Assembly: GCF_039962115.1 (NCBI RefSeq)
Contig: NZ_JAMPKJ010000014.1
Location: forward strand, 1-64,000
DNA length: 64,000 bases
Direction: 5' to 3'
From: Funiculus sociatus GB2-C1
GTDB taxonomy: Bacteria; Cyanobacteriota; Cyanobacteriia; Cyanobacteriales; FACHB-T130
Shown: piece by piece, positions 40,847-49,448 of the stretch
Layout: every line of letters begins with the position of its first letter
Numbering within the stretch: position 1 is the first letter of the stretch
Program-made: the position numbers and the translations under genes
Notes under the pieces: generated by a model
The model's input: the letters and a program-made list of their open reading frames with translations, nothing else
Told to the model about the DNA's origin: nothing
The model's database searches: none

Positions 40847-40870
40847 TCTGCGGGGCTAAAGCCCCGCAGA
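40847..40870 (+). terminator. Hairpin after the kinase pair
   Basis: TCTGCGGGGC and GCCCCGCAGA form a perfect 10-bp stem with a TAAA loop, shortly after the stop codon. The following AAATT gives only a weak U-tract. Confidence 0.65.
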
Positions 40871-41003
40871 AAATTACGCAATTTCAAGTAACTTTGCGCT
40901 CAGATCCCAGTGCTTTTTAGCTTTGTTCTCATCGCTAACTTGGTCAGATTTTTGCACAAAAGACTGACAACCTGGTTTCTGGGGATTTCCCCAACTCCAA
41001 TAT

Positions 41004-41095
41004 ACACCAGGCTTTAGCTTTGCTTATAAGCAGCATTTCCTTACCTTTTTTACCTATTCAACTACTTTTTTGGCATATTAGGTAATCAAGAGCCA
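41004..41095. repeat. Diverged direct repeat, right copy (B)
   Basis: This matches 32711-32792 with about a dozen differences and small indels. The rest of the 40871-41241 gap holds no gene. Confidence 0.6.
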
Positions 41096-41241
41096 GAATT
41101 ATTTTTCGTTCTCCAGCTTTTGCATTATCGGCTAAGACTAATAAATAATTTTTTTCTAGTTTAAATGTATAATTTGTTACAGACGAATAGCCAAGAGGAT
41201 GTGGCGATCTAAGGTATAAGGTAGGCGATCGCTGCCGCGAC

Positions 41242-41451
41242 TCACTCGCCTATTCGCAGTAATCCATGCCGGACACCATAAAACAGCCGATTTAGTAATG
41301 TTTGTTCTTGTTCGTCCAGCCAATCCTTAGCTAGTAGGACATACTTCAGCTGATACTGGTTAATACGAGTAATCCGCCGCGAGACAAATATCTGAGCAAC
41401 GATATCTTCAATAGTGACTTCGATAGGAAAAAACTCAATCGGCATAATCAT
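41242..41451 (-). CDS. Small conserved-type hypothetical protein
   Basis: A 69-residue ORF starting MIMPIEFFPIEVTIEDIV with a basic, helical middle (FVSRRITRINQYQLKYVL) and EQEQTLLNRLFYGV. I recall similar short cyanobacterial proteins but not a function. ATG at 41451. The composition looks coding. Confidence 0.5.
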   Translation of the reverse strand: MIMPIEFFPIEVTIEDIVAQIFVSRRITRINQYQLKYVLLAKDWLDEQEQTLLNRLFYGVRHGLLRIGE

Positions 41452-41585
41452 AGAAGAAATTTGATATTACCAATTTCAACTTTTTCCGTAGAATCCTAAG
41501 CGATCGCAATCTATAAAATCAGGTGACAAAGCTCTAACAACTCTGTGATCCCTGTCATTGCGCGAGTGAAAACCTAAGCGATGCC

Positions 41586-42698
41586 TCAAATTTTGACAAA
41601 CCACCGTTGGCGATACATCGCGTAGCAAATCGCCCACCAGAACAACAATGTTAGTACGGCAAACACCAGGGAAGCATTCATCGGACTTGCCCAAGGCAAA
41701 AATAAATGTTCGTAGATCCAGGTGTAAGTGCTGGGTGCGTTTTCGGCAGTTCCGATTTTAGTTTTGACGAGAATTTTAATCAGCAGAACGGAAGCGACGA
41801 AGACGAAGATAGCATTCAACCCCATCACTTCAAACGGTTTCCCCCAGCGGCGATTTCGGACTTCAATTAATTCATAACAGGCTGCTAGTAATAGCAACGC
41901 CCAACCAGAACTGAAGAGGACGTAGGAACTCGTCCACAACCTCTTGTTGATGGGAAATACCAAACCCCACGCCCAACCTACACCCAAGCAACCGATACCA
42001 AACAGTACCAAACCGATACTGGTGCGCCTCTGGACAGGTTGGAGACGTAACCAGTCACCTGTAAAGTAGCCAATGAGGACGGTGACAATTGCTGGGAGAG
42101 TGCTGAATAAACCTTCGGGATCTCCCATCGTTTTAAAAGCGTCGCCTGGATGCAGATGCTTTGTACCAATTATCAAGCGATCGATATAAGAGGCGAAGTT
42201 TCCTTCCGGCGATGATAAGTTTCCAGCCCCATAACCGGGAACGGGAATAAAAGACATCGCTACCCAGTACCCAATGAGTAATAGTAGCGCGATCGCCCAC
42301 TGTCCTTTTCGCGGTACGTTGATAACTATCAAAGCGGCAAATAGGTAGGCTAAGCTAATGCGCTGCAACACTCCCATGATCCGGATGGTGTCCCAGTTGT
42401 AAGTCCAGAAACCATTCAGCAACAAACCGAGGACAAACAGAATTGCCACCCGGCGGAAAATTCGCCTGTACACGGCGGCGGTGGGACGGTTCCCTTCGTT
42501 GTACTTGGAAAGGGAAAAGATCATTGCCACACCAACTATAAATAAGAAGAAGGGAAAAACTAAGTCTGTCGGCGTGCAACCGTGCCATTTGGCGTGTTCC
42601 AAAAACGGATAAACTTGGTCGGCGACTCCCGCTTTATTGACGAGGATCATGCCTGCGATCGCTATCCCGCGAAATACATCGAGTGAAGTTAAGCGCAT
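41586..42698 (-). CDS. Heparan-alpha-glucosaminide N-acetyltransferase-like membrane protein (DUF5009)
   Basis: A 370-residue membrane protein with about ten helices and the family start LTSLDVFRGIAIAGMILVN. It has FLFIVGVAMIFSLS, GVLQRISLAYLFAALIV and a closing helix. Family members move acetyl groups across a membrane to amino sugars. The substrate here is unknown. Length is normal. Confidence 0.85.
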   Translation of the reverse strand: MRLTSLDVFRGIAIAGMILVNKAGVADQVYPFLEHAKWHGCTPTDLVFPFFLFIVGVAMIFSLSKYNEGNRPTAAVYRRIFRRVAILFVLGLLLNGFWTYNWDTIRIMGVLQRISLAYLFAALIVINVPRKGQWAIALLLLIGYWVAMSFIPVPGYGAGNLSSPEGNFASYIDRLIIGTKHLHPGDAFKTMGDPEGLFSTLPAIVTVLIGYFTGDWLRLQPVQRRTSIGLVLFGIGCLGVGWAWGLVFPINKRLWTSSYVLFSSGWALLLLAACYELIEVRNRRWGKPFEVMGLNAIFVFVASVLLIKILVKTKIGTAENAPSTYTWIYEHLFLPWASPMNASLVFAVLTLLFWWAICYAMYRQRWFVKI

Positions 42699-42909
42699 AG
42701 TTAATTTACAGAAGTGTTCCAGTTGCTAAACGAAAGGTTGAGTAATTTTCATCCCTCTGTAGGAATAAGACAATCACTGTGATGATTAAGTTAGCATCGC
42801 GGGGTAGAAAATCAAAACGATTAATATTAAAGTAAACAGAGTGCAATGGTAGTTCTTGCTCTTCAACCACAGAGTAAGCAGAAATTTTTTGCCTTTTTAG
42901 AGGATTAAT

Positions 42910-43338
42910 ATGAATCCAGAAGATTTTATGAAAATAGCGCTGGAAGAAGCAAAGATTGGAGATGCTCCTTACGGTGCAGTTATCGTTAAAGATAATCAAA
43001 TAGTCATTCAAGCCCACAATACTGTAAAGACGGATAGCGATCCAACTGCCCACGCAGAAGTTAACGCGATTCGCGGTTTAACAACCAAAATTAAGAATCC
43101 TTCTTTAGAAGGTTATACGTTATATACAACTTGCGAACCATGCCCAATGTGTACGGCAACTTGTATTTGGGCAGGAATATCGGAAATAGTAATTGGGGCT
43201 TCGATTCAAGATTTGATTGATGCTGGTGTTTCTCAAATAAATCTCAGCAGTGAAGAAATTATTGCGAAGGGCTTTAAGAAAATAAAAGTTACGAAAGGTC
43301 TTTTGAAGGAGGAATCTCTGCAATTATTTAAGCGTTAA
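42910..43338 (+). CDS. Nucleoside/nucleobase deaminase (CDA superfamily)
   Basis: A 142-residue zinc deaminase with HAEVNAIR (zinc ligand and catalytic Glu) and TCEPCPMC (two Cys ligands). The N-terminal [16 protein letters not shown] and the C-terminal region suggest a guanine-deaminase-like or nucleoside deaminase rather than TadA, but the substrate is not certain. The ATG follows AGAGGA at suitable distance. Confidence 0.88.
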   Translation: MNPEDFMKIALEEAKIGDAPYGAVIVKDNQIVIQAHNTVKTDSDPTAHAEVNAIRGLTTKIKNPSLEGYTLYTTCEPCPMCTATCIWAGISEIVIGASIQDLIDAGVSQINLSSEEIIAKGFKKIKVTKGLLKEESLQLFKR

Positions 43339-43370
43339 TTCGGCTCATCAAGCTGCGGTAAAAATAAATT

Positions 43371-43545
43371 GGCGAAAATTGCGGATCGAGTGCGACCGCG
43401 CAATTTTAAGCTGCTTAAAATATTGGTTACGTGGTTTTTCACTTTCCCTTCAGAAATATAAAAAGTTTGGGCAATTTTTCAATAATGGCACCAGCGCCAA
43501 TTAAACGCAAAACTTCCCTTTCTCTGGGTGTTCTTTCATCCCAAA
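43371..43545 (-). pseudogene. Frameshifted LuxR-type HTH remnant
   Basis: On the minus strand, a segment reading ERTPREREVLRLIGAGA is followed, one frame over, by [20 protein letters not shown] and then [11 protein letters not shown]. Together they make a LuxR/NarL DNA-binding domain. The break is in an A-run, where one added A would restore GAA AAA ATT. No receiver domain remains upstream. Confidence 0.8.
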
Positions 43546-43583
43546 GAAAGGGGAGCCATTAGTCGGTTGTTAGTTGTTAGAAG

Positions 43584-43712
43584 CTGTTTGTAAATAAATT
43601 TTAAGATGCCTGAACTACTCTCTGTGGCTAGATCCTCCCTAATCCTCGTTAAAAAGCAGGGAACCGCGTCAAAAGCCTGAAGTCCGGGATCTACACCTTT
43701 GCTTACAAACAG
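43584..43712. mobile_element. MITE-like element with 10-bp terminal inverted repeats
   Basis: CTGTTTGTAA at 43584-43593 and TTACAAACAG at 43703-43712 bound a 129-bp non-coding segment. TTGTTAGA copies lie just outside both ends and could be a target duplication, offset by one or two bases. Confidence 0.5.
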
Positions 43713-43937
43713 ATTGTTAGAGATGCGATGGACTTTACTTGTGCTTGTCTAGCACAAAATTCAGTAGAAAAATCGGCAACCTTTACGGCTTTTATATTAC
43801 TAAGTCAATTCGTAGTTACCCGGAATAAAGATGTATTAATTAATAAATTCATATGTAATTAATATAGCTTTACTATAACTTTAATGAAAGCTTTGATTTT
43901 TGCTTTTATTATCAGTTGAGATACAAAGGAAAAAACA
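43713..43937. other. Upstream region of the PEP-CTERM gene
   Basis: AT-rich sequence without an ORF of note. It probably contains the promoter of the next gene. AAAGGAAAAAAC forms the SD just before the ATG. Confidence 0.35.
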
Positions 43938-44663
43938 ATGAAAAAACTCTTGACATTAGCAGCTTTAACGCTCTTTATTCCGTTATTTCATGCGAAAGCC
44001 GAAGCAGCCACTATGATTAAGGTTTCGCAAGAATCAAGGGCAGGAGCCGGTGACTTTAACAGCAACATTTTAGGATATATCAAAGCCTTCAGTACCGCCA
44101 AGACAGCAGTTGAGTATTATAAGTACAGTTCGCACTACTACGGTGGATTGTCTAATGATGCCTCACCAGAGTTAACTGCTAAGCAATCTCACCTTTTCTT
44201 TGTAGATGCTGCCGATGGGCTATCACTATTCACTGTTCATGATAAGCCGGGTAATGTAATTGGTGGCGCAGCAAAAATGCGTTTCGATTTGTTGGGGGAT
44301 ACCGCCTCATTAAAGATGGTGGACGATCCGGGGGAAGCGATTGCATCTGCTGACGGCACTGTCTTCATCGCAGATCACGCCTGGTCGCCCTGCTGCACTG
44401 ATGGTTTAGCTATAGGTTCCCTGGATGGCAACTGGGAAATGAAGGTGCAATTCAATGGCTGGTACAGAGGGTTGAACGGATGGAAAGCTTATTCATCGTC
44501 GTCCAAATCGTCAACTATTTCGCTGGCGATGCAAAATTATCGGAGAGTTCAATTAAACGTAGTACCCGCTTCTATCCCTGAGCCTTCTAGCATTGCCTCT
44601 ATAGTTTTTGCTGGTTTTCTGGCACTAGCTGTACTTGGTCGCCAACCCAAGGACATTTTGTAA
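43938..44663 (+). CDS. PEP-CTERM sorting-domain protein
   Basis: A 241-residue secreted protein with a signal peptide (about 1-23, ending EAA) and a C-terminal PEP-CTERM tripartite tail: PEPSS, a hydrophobic helix (IASIVFAGFLALAVLG) and a basic end. Such proteins are handled by exosortase and attached to the cell surface or released. The middle part (about 25-215), with WYRGLNGWKAYSS, matches no enzyme I know. Confidence 0.88.
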   Translation: MKKLLTLAALTLFIPLFHAKAEAATMIKVSQESRAGAGDFNSNILGYIKAFSTAKTAVEYYKYSSHYYGGLSNDASPELTAKQSHLFFVDAADGLSLFTVHDKPGNVIGGAAKMRFDLLGDTASLKMVDDPGEAIASADGTVFIADHAWSPCCTDGLAIGSLDGNWEMKVQFNGWYRGLNGWKAYSSSSKSSTISLAMQNYRRVQLNVVPASIPEPSSIASIVFAGFLALAVLGRQPKDIL

Positions 44664-44774
44664 AAGATTATCCGTGACGAAAGTCATGGTTGGGTTTAGG
44701 ACTTTCCTCGGATGCAATCGAGAATATTTTTTGTTTACTATAGAGAGAACGAACCGGAAAAAGGATAGACCACG

Positions 44775-45197
44775 GTGAAACTTAAACTGATTTCGATGTT
44801 AGCTGGAGCGGTTGTATTTTTCGTTCCCTTCACTTCAAGTGCAGCTTTTGCCCAAACCAATTCGCCAAGCGCCCCGGCATCTAGCGGATTGATGGGTATC
44901 GAATTAACTCCGCAACAAAAAACTAAAATCGAACAGATTCGCAGTAATACTCGATCCCAAATTGAAAATATTCTGACGGCAGAGCAAAAAAATAAATTTA
45001 AAGCTGCTGTGGGACAAGGTCAGGATATGCGTAGGGCTTTCGCGGCGATGAATTTATCTGACCAGCAGAAAACTCAACTGCAAGGTATTTTTCAGTCGGC
45101 AGCATCGCAGTTTTCCGCAACGCTTACTCAAGAACAGCGGCAGACAATCATGGAGAATATGCGATCGCGTCAGCAGCCGCAACAAAACCCGAAATAA
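44775..45197 (+). CDS. Periplasmic Spy/CpxP-like helical protein
   Basis: A 140-residue protein with a signal peptide (about 1-26, ending AFAQ), an ELTPQQKTKIEQI motif and a second copy in LSDQQKTQLQGIF, followed by LTQEQRQTIMENM and a Gln-rich tail. The LTPxQ-like repeats resemble Spy/CpxP and related helical periplasmic proteins. A role as a chaperone or metal/stress sensor is inference. The start is GTG at 44775. Confidence 0.7.
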   Translation: MKLKLISMLAGAVVFFVPFTSSAAFAQTNSPSAPASSGLMGIELTPQQKTKIEQIRSNTRSQIENILTAEQKNKFKAAVGQGQDMRRAFAAMNLSDQQKTQLQGIFQSAASQFSATLTQEQRQTIMENMRSRQQPQQNPK

Positions 45198-45269
45198 GTT
45201 TCATCAGCATCAAATAAAACATTATGAACTTGTCTGTTGTTAAAGTCGATTTTTTCCCTCAGATTTAAT

Positions 45270-45401
45270 ATGCTGGGGCGGAATGTTCCGCAAATTGTGG
45301 AAATTGAGAAATTGCGATCGCTTCCAGAAACCTCTTTTGGTTGCACCTTAGCTGATTTTCTCGACTCCCATCACCTGTGCAACCATTACTGGGGAAGCTG
45401 A
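45270..45401 (+). pseudogene. Coq4-like fragment
   Basis: A 43-codon open frame reads VEIEKLRSLPETSFGCTLAD then FLDSHHL. It resembles the N-terminal signature of Coq4-type proteins (KLxSLPEGSLGxxxxxFLD). It stops after 43 codons. In another frame behind it lies a second short coding-like piece (LTFGNVQALSGVELG). The family call rests on a short motif. Confidence 0.5.
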
Positions 45402-45490
45402 CTTTCGGCAATGTGCAAGCCTTGTCTGGCGTTGAATTAGGTGCAAATGCGGGGCAGCCATTGTGTCTGCCTCAGCAGCCATCAAGGATT

Positions 45491-46132
45491 TTATATTAGG
45501 GTGTTCATCACATTTTTAATGCCATTATTAAATTTATTTTTTCCCCCATTAGCGGGGTGTCGAACTTTCTGAAAAGCCAATCCTATTTTTGCGAGAGTTT
45601 TTTCAGCTTCGTTTCCGACAGCAACAAGACTATTTATATCAAATAATATAATTAATTCTTTTAAGAAATACTCCCCAATGTTTATTTCTTCTGTAGTGGG
45701 CGTTCGATTAGATTGCTGATTTCCAACTTTAAAAGGATGAAAAGGGAAGGCATTCCAAAGTAAAGGGATTTGCTGATACTTTACCAAGGTTTCCCAAACA
45801 ATGGTTGCACTCTGCTCTTTATAAACTCGATCAAATTCATTAGTTTTCCGGTAGCCCCTGGATTCGCCAAATAATCTAATTTCATCAAATCCATTTAATA
45901 GAATAAATTCGCTGGTAAAAGGAACACCTGTTAAACGACATCCTCTATGCCCTGGAGCTTCTCCAACTAACAAAAATTGCGGGTTTCTTTCTGCTAGATG
46001 TTTCAAGTATAAAAATAAATTATCTCTTCTGACTTCATTTACCAAAAAGTCATACGAATACTGATTAAATACATTATTGCCAGATTTAAAGTTAGATAGC
46101 TCTTTGATAAATTTGTGAAATTTATCTTTCAT
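45491..46132 (-). CDS. Uracil-DNA glycosylase-superfamily protein
   Basis: A 213-residue protein of the UDG fold, with LLVGEAPGHRGC followed by GVPFTSE (GEAPG motif), a central VGNEAEKTL and a C-terminal VRHPANGG in place of the HPS motif. Such enzymes remove deaminated bases from DNA. The subfamily cannot be named with certainty, because the usual Fe-S cysteines of family 4 are not apparent. ATG 46132 is preferred; a TTG at 46201 would add 23 hydrophobic residues. Confidence 0.75.
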   Translation of the reverse strand: MKDKFHKFIKELSNFKSGNNVFNQYSYDFLVNEVRRDNLFLYLKHLAERNPQFLLVGEAPGHRGCRLTGVPFTSEFILLNGFDEIRLFGESRGYRKTNEFDRVYKEQSATIVWETLVKYQQIPLLWNAFPFHPFKVGNQQSNRTPTTEEINIGEYFLKELIILFDINSLVAVGNEAEKTLAKIGLAFQKVRHPANGGKNKFNNGIKNVMNTLI

Positions 46133-46270
46133 TTTATTGGGCGTTATCAAAGAATTAGCATCAGATTTGAAGAGAAAAAAGAGAGAATAAATCGGAAGCA
46201 ACCTATAGTAACTTTGGTAGTCAACCCCTCCCCCCGCATTCTAAGTGTAGTCGAATCAGCTAAGATAGCA

Positions 46271-46392
46271 AGGCAAACGTGAACCGTAACAGGATAGGGA
46301 AACTCCGGTGTAATTCCGGGGCTGTGCCGCAGCTGTGAGCGATTTTTGTCCTTGGCTATGACGAATCGTTAGCCAGAATGCCTACCTGTTGC
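46271..46392 (+). promoter_or_regulatory. Cobalamin riboswitch
   Basis: Upstream of cbiX, the B12-box sequence GGGGCTGTGCCGCAGCTGTG follows the AACTCCGGTGTAATTCC element, with GCCTACCTGTTGCGAGG closing. This is the adenosylcobalamin riboswitch architecture. It ends about 50 bp before the cbiX start and is expected to repress cbiX when cobalamin is abundant. Confidence 0.93.
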
Positions 46393-46441
46393 GAGGCGCA
46401 TTCTATATTCCTGCGTTGCACGGGAAAAAAGTTGTAAATCC

Positions 46442-47422
46442 ATGCCTACTATCAATTCAACCACTCTGATTACTCAGTCCTTGGAATTATCGCCACTACC
46501 GCTACACCGCCCCTTATTGATGATTGGTCATGGGACAAAAGATAATGACGGACGGCAGAGTTTGCTGGATTTTGCGGCAGCATATCAAGCTTTAGACACC
46601 TCTAGACCTGTTCTTCCTTGTTTTCTAGAACTCACTGGCCCGACAATTCAGGAGGGGGTAGATCGGTGTGTGGAGGAGGGTTACACGGAAATTTCGGTGT
46701 TGCCGATTTTGCTATTTGCCGCGCGACACAATAAGTTTGATGTGACCAATGAGTTAGACCGGGCAAGGGCTAGACATCCCCAGTTAAAGTTTTACTATGG
46801 GCGACATTTTGGGATTACGCCTGGGATTTTGGATTTGTGGCGATCGCGTCTTGCTGAACTAGACCAACCTCAATGGAACCGTTCAGACACCGTACTGCTG
46901 TTTGTCGGTCGCGGTTCCAGCGATCCCGATGCTAATGGCGACGTTTATAAACTTGCCCGGATTGTGTGGGAAGGTAGCGGTTATCAGACTGTGGAAACTT
47001 GCTTTATCGGCATTACCCACCCACGTCTAGAAGAAGGTTTCCGTCGCGCCAGACTCTACCAGCCTAAACGAATTATTGTCCTGCCTTATTTTCTGTTTAC
47101 AGGAGTCCTGGTTAAAAAGATATTTGAAATTACTGCCCAGCAGCAAGAACAATATCCCGACATTTCCATGACTTGTCTGCCAGAAATGGGCATTCACCCG
47201 CAGTTGTTGTCTGTATTGCGAGAACGGGAAATCGAAACCCAGCTGGGACAAGTGCAGATGAATTGTGAAATGTGCAAATTCCGACTAGCAGCAGTTGGGA
47301 ACGGTAACGGACACACTCACGATCATCACCACCATGACCACAGTCACGACCATTCCCACGCCGCCGCCGATCCCTATGCGAATTTAGAGCGTTACCATGA
47401 GAAGATTTGGCAAGCGCCTTGA
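46442..47422 (+). CDS. cbiX: Sirohydrochlorin cobaltochelatase CbiX (long form)
   Basis: A 326-residue chelatase that inserts Co2+ into sirohydrochlorin in the anaerobic-type branch of cobalamin synthesis. It has two CbiX halves: the first with [29 protein letters not shown] and YGRHFG; the second with [15 protein letters not shown] and [16 protein letters not shown]-terminal His-rich cluster ([16 protein letters not shown]) and a CEMC motif just before it suggest metal storage and a possible Fe-S cluster. It is controlled by the cobalamin riboswitch upstream. Confidence 0.94.
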   Translation: MPTINSTTLITQSLELSPLPLHRPLLMIGHGTKDNDGRQSLLDFAAAYQALDTSRPVLPCFLELTGPTIQEGVDRCVEEGYTEISVLPILLFAARHNKFDVTNELDRARARHPQLKFYYGRHFGITPGILDLWRSRLAELDQPQWNRSDTVLLFVGRGSSDPDANGDVYKLARIVWEGSGYQTVETCFIGITHPRLEEGFRRARLYQPKRIIVLPYFLFTGVLVKKIFEITAQQQEQYPDISMTCLPEMGIHPQLLSVLREREIETQLGQVQMNCEMCKFRLAAVGNGNGHTHDHHHHDHSHDHSHAAADPYANLERYHEKIWQAP

Positions 47423-47427
47423 ACAAA

Positions 47428-47498
47428 TGGGTAATAGGTAGTAGGTAATAGGTAATAGGGCTAGATTTTCCTACCAATTACCCATTACCGTTTACCTA
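47428..47498. repeat. STRR foldback (GGTAATA units)
   Basis: Four GGTAATA or GGTAGTA units are followed by the complementary TACCAATTACCCATTACC. The array lies between cbiX and sipA and ends 6 bp before the sipA start. Confidence 0.75.
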
Positions 47499-47504
47499 AA
47501 ACTT

Positions 47505-47816
47505 ATGTCTAAAGAATTTTCAATTGGTGAGCGAGTCCGGGTGGTAGCATTGCCACCATACGTCAAAACAGCGGAACCGATGCCAATGCTGCGTCCTCCT
47601 GATGTGATTCAGCTTGGGGAAGAAGGCATCGTTATGGATCGTCGTCCGGGAGGATATTGGGGTGTCCGGTTTTCGACGGGAGCTTTTTTGATGGATAGCC
47701 AGTATATTGAGGCTGTGTCCGTGACAACTGAATCAATCCAGTCAGGGGAAGAGGTGACGGATAGGACAGCGCACACCACATCACCTGAACAAAAGTATTT
47801 TGTTGACCCCAGCTGA
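47505..47816 (+). CDS. sipA: NblS-interacting regulator SipA (DUF3148)
   Basis: A 103-residue protein that in Synechococcus binds the histidine kinase NblS and activates it. The family hallmark is FSIGERVRVVALPPYVKTAE, then DVIQLGEEGIVMDRRPGGYWG and FLMDSQYIEAV. It folds as an SH3-like barrel. The C-terminal 30 residues are poorly conserved. Neighbouring genes give no further link to NblS. Confidence 0.9.
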   Translation: MSKEFSIGERVRVVALPPYVKTAEPMPMLRPPDVIQLGEEGIVMDRRPGGYWGVRFSTGAFLMDSQYIEAVSVTTESIQSGEEVTDRTAHTTSPEQKYFVDPS

Positions 47817-48012
47817 GTAGAAGGATGCGATCGCACTCCTTGTATGCTGCTATAGGTAGCTACTCGCACTCTATTTTTTGTAGCGTTCTGTGCGATGACG
47901 GTTCGTTTTTTGGTAGAGTGCGATCGCTCATTCCCCGAAAGTCAATAATCCCCAGCAGTAATCAAATCTATTTCAAAATATAGCTGACCCCTGCTGCCAA
48001 ATGTACCGTGAA

Positions 48013-48276
48013 TCATATTCTGCCTGTGGCTCCCGTCTCACTCAAACAAAACATAAAATGGATCGCATTTGGATGTTTTTGACGTGCTTTTTGACTAGCG
48101 GCTTCTTTATCAGCATCAATGAAATAATCGCCACTGTCTGGTTCAACCGCAATATACCAGCCATAGTGTTCCTCGATTAAATTGGGGCGCACTCGCTCAA
48201 AAATTATCCGACAACGCTTATGAAAAGCTTCATTTTCAGCTTTGCGTCTGTGTTTTTTTGGAGTTGCTTCAGTCAT
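48013..48276 (-). CDS. Small hypothetical protein
   Basis: An 87-residue protein (from ATG 48276; in-frame starts at 48288 ATG and 48297 TTG are possible) with a basic N-terminus (TEATPKKHRRKAENEAFHKR) and an acidic centre (YIAVEPDSGDYFIDADKEAAS). I recognise no family. The composition is coding-like. Confidence 0.5.
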   Translation of the reverse strand: MTEATPKKHRRKAENEAFHKRCRIIFERVRPNLIEEHYGWYIAVEPDSGDYFIDADKEAASQKARQKHPNAIHFMFCLSETGATGRI

Positions 48277-48419
48277 AGTATTAAACATCTGTTCCAATTA
48301 CTTTTATTTTAACCAAAAAAGTTGAAAAACTATGGTTATGAATTGAAGAGTTTTAGGAAGAAAGGAAAGCGATAGCACTCTTTTCTTCCTTTAGTTCGTG
48401 TCTTTGTGGCTAATTTATT

Positions 48420-49304
48420 TTAACTACTTGCCCTAACACTGAGAATTAAACTATCGAGTTCCAACTGCATATGAAAACAGACTTTTTCATAGCAATCATT
48501 TACATAATCCCGACAAAGAGCTGCGTCACGACCATAACGCTCAAATACAATTGGCGCACATACGCGAGTATGAATTTGTATTGGTAGGGGAAAATTTGGT
48601 AAAGGGCCAATTCCCAAAACCCAAGGCAACCCCAAATAAATCGGAAAAACACCCGTATCCAAATCTAATTTCCAGGGAAAACCCCATTCATGTAGTTGGC
48701 GTACCTGGTCATAAAAATCTGCCAAAACAATCAGAGTATCGTGAGCGCCATAAGAAATAATTGGTACAATTGGCACCTCTTCCCGTAGCGCCAATTTAAT
48801 AAATCCCTTACGCCCTGCAAAATGAATGCGATCGCGCATATAGTAGGGACGAAACAAATCTTCAGCACCTCCGGGATAGACCAGAACAGAAGCATCTCGC
48901 TGAAGGGCAGCGATCGCCATCTTCGGATGAGCAATAACTGCCCCTACCCCTGAGCCAGGGATGGCGAAAATAGGAGACTTCCAAGCCGCCGGGTGCATTA
49001 GCCCGTAAATCAGGCGCTCGTAACCAAACCTCCGAAACCAGTCATACATGAACATAGACGTATCGGGTGAAGCCAAGCCGCCATTATGGGAACCGACAAT
49101 CAGCATTTTTCCCGACTGGAGCATGTGATGCCAGCCATCAGTTTGAACCCGAAAATAGTAGCGGTAAAACCATTCCCAAATCGGCATCCAAGATTTAATT
49201 GCATCGGGACTTCGCTCTTCTAAAGACCAACCATCAAATCGATCGTGAGATGCTTTACCCGTATTCAGCAAACTGTTTGTAAAAGTTTCAAAATAATCAA
49301 ACAA
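48420..49304 (-). CDS. LPLAT/DGAT-type acyltransferase, possibly Slr2103-like
   Basis: A 294-residue protein with the HNGGLASPD motif (HX4D type), YPGGAEDLF and GRKGFIKLALREEVPIVPIISYG. This combination is typical of the plant-type DGAT2/hemolysin-like acyltransferases. In Synechocystis, a related enzyme (Slr2103) makes acyl plastoquinol, phytyl esters or triacylglycerol. Identity with that enzyme is only suggested. The start is TTG at 49304. Confidence 0.75.
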   Translation of the reverse strand: MFDYFETFTNSLLNTGKASHDRFDGWSLEERSPDAIKSWMPIWEWFYRYYFRVQTDGWHHMLQSGKMLIVGSHNGGLASPDTSMFMYDWFRRFGYERLIYGLMHPAAWKSPIFAIPGSGVGAVIAHPKMAIAALQRDASVLVYPGGAEDLFRPYYMRDRIHFAGRKGFIKLALREEVPIVPIISYGAHDTLIVLADFYDQVRQLHEWGFPWKLDLDTGVFPIYLGLPWVLGIGPLPNFPLPIQIHTRVCAPIVFERYGRDAALCRDYVNDCYEKVCFHMQLELDSLILSVRASS

Positions 49305-49327
49305 TGGTTCTCAACCGCCTTAAACAT

Positions 49328-49447
49328 AGGGAGTGGGGATTGGGGACTGGGGGCTGGAGGCTAGGTAGTGAGGGCTGGGGACTAGGGACTGGGTAAGATT
49401 CTCCCCAATCCCCAATCCCCAATCCCCAATTCCCAATTCCCAATTCC
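49328..49447. repeat. STRR foldback with G-rich arm (GGGGATT/GGGGACT units)
   Basis: The G-rich left arm holds several tracts of three to five G, then CCCCAAT and CCCAATT units. It lies between the acyltransferase start and the pentapeptide gene stop, so it may act on either. Confidence 0.75.
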
Positions 49448-49448
49448 T

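Noticed and set aside
42706-43053. 115-codon minus frame over the deaminase start
   Set aside because: Overlaps the conserved deaminase on the other strand and has an unlikely composition.
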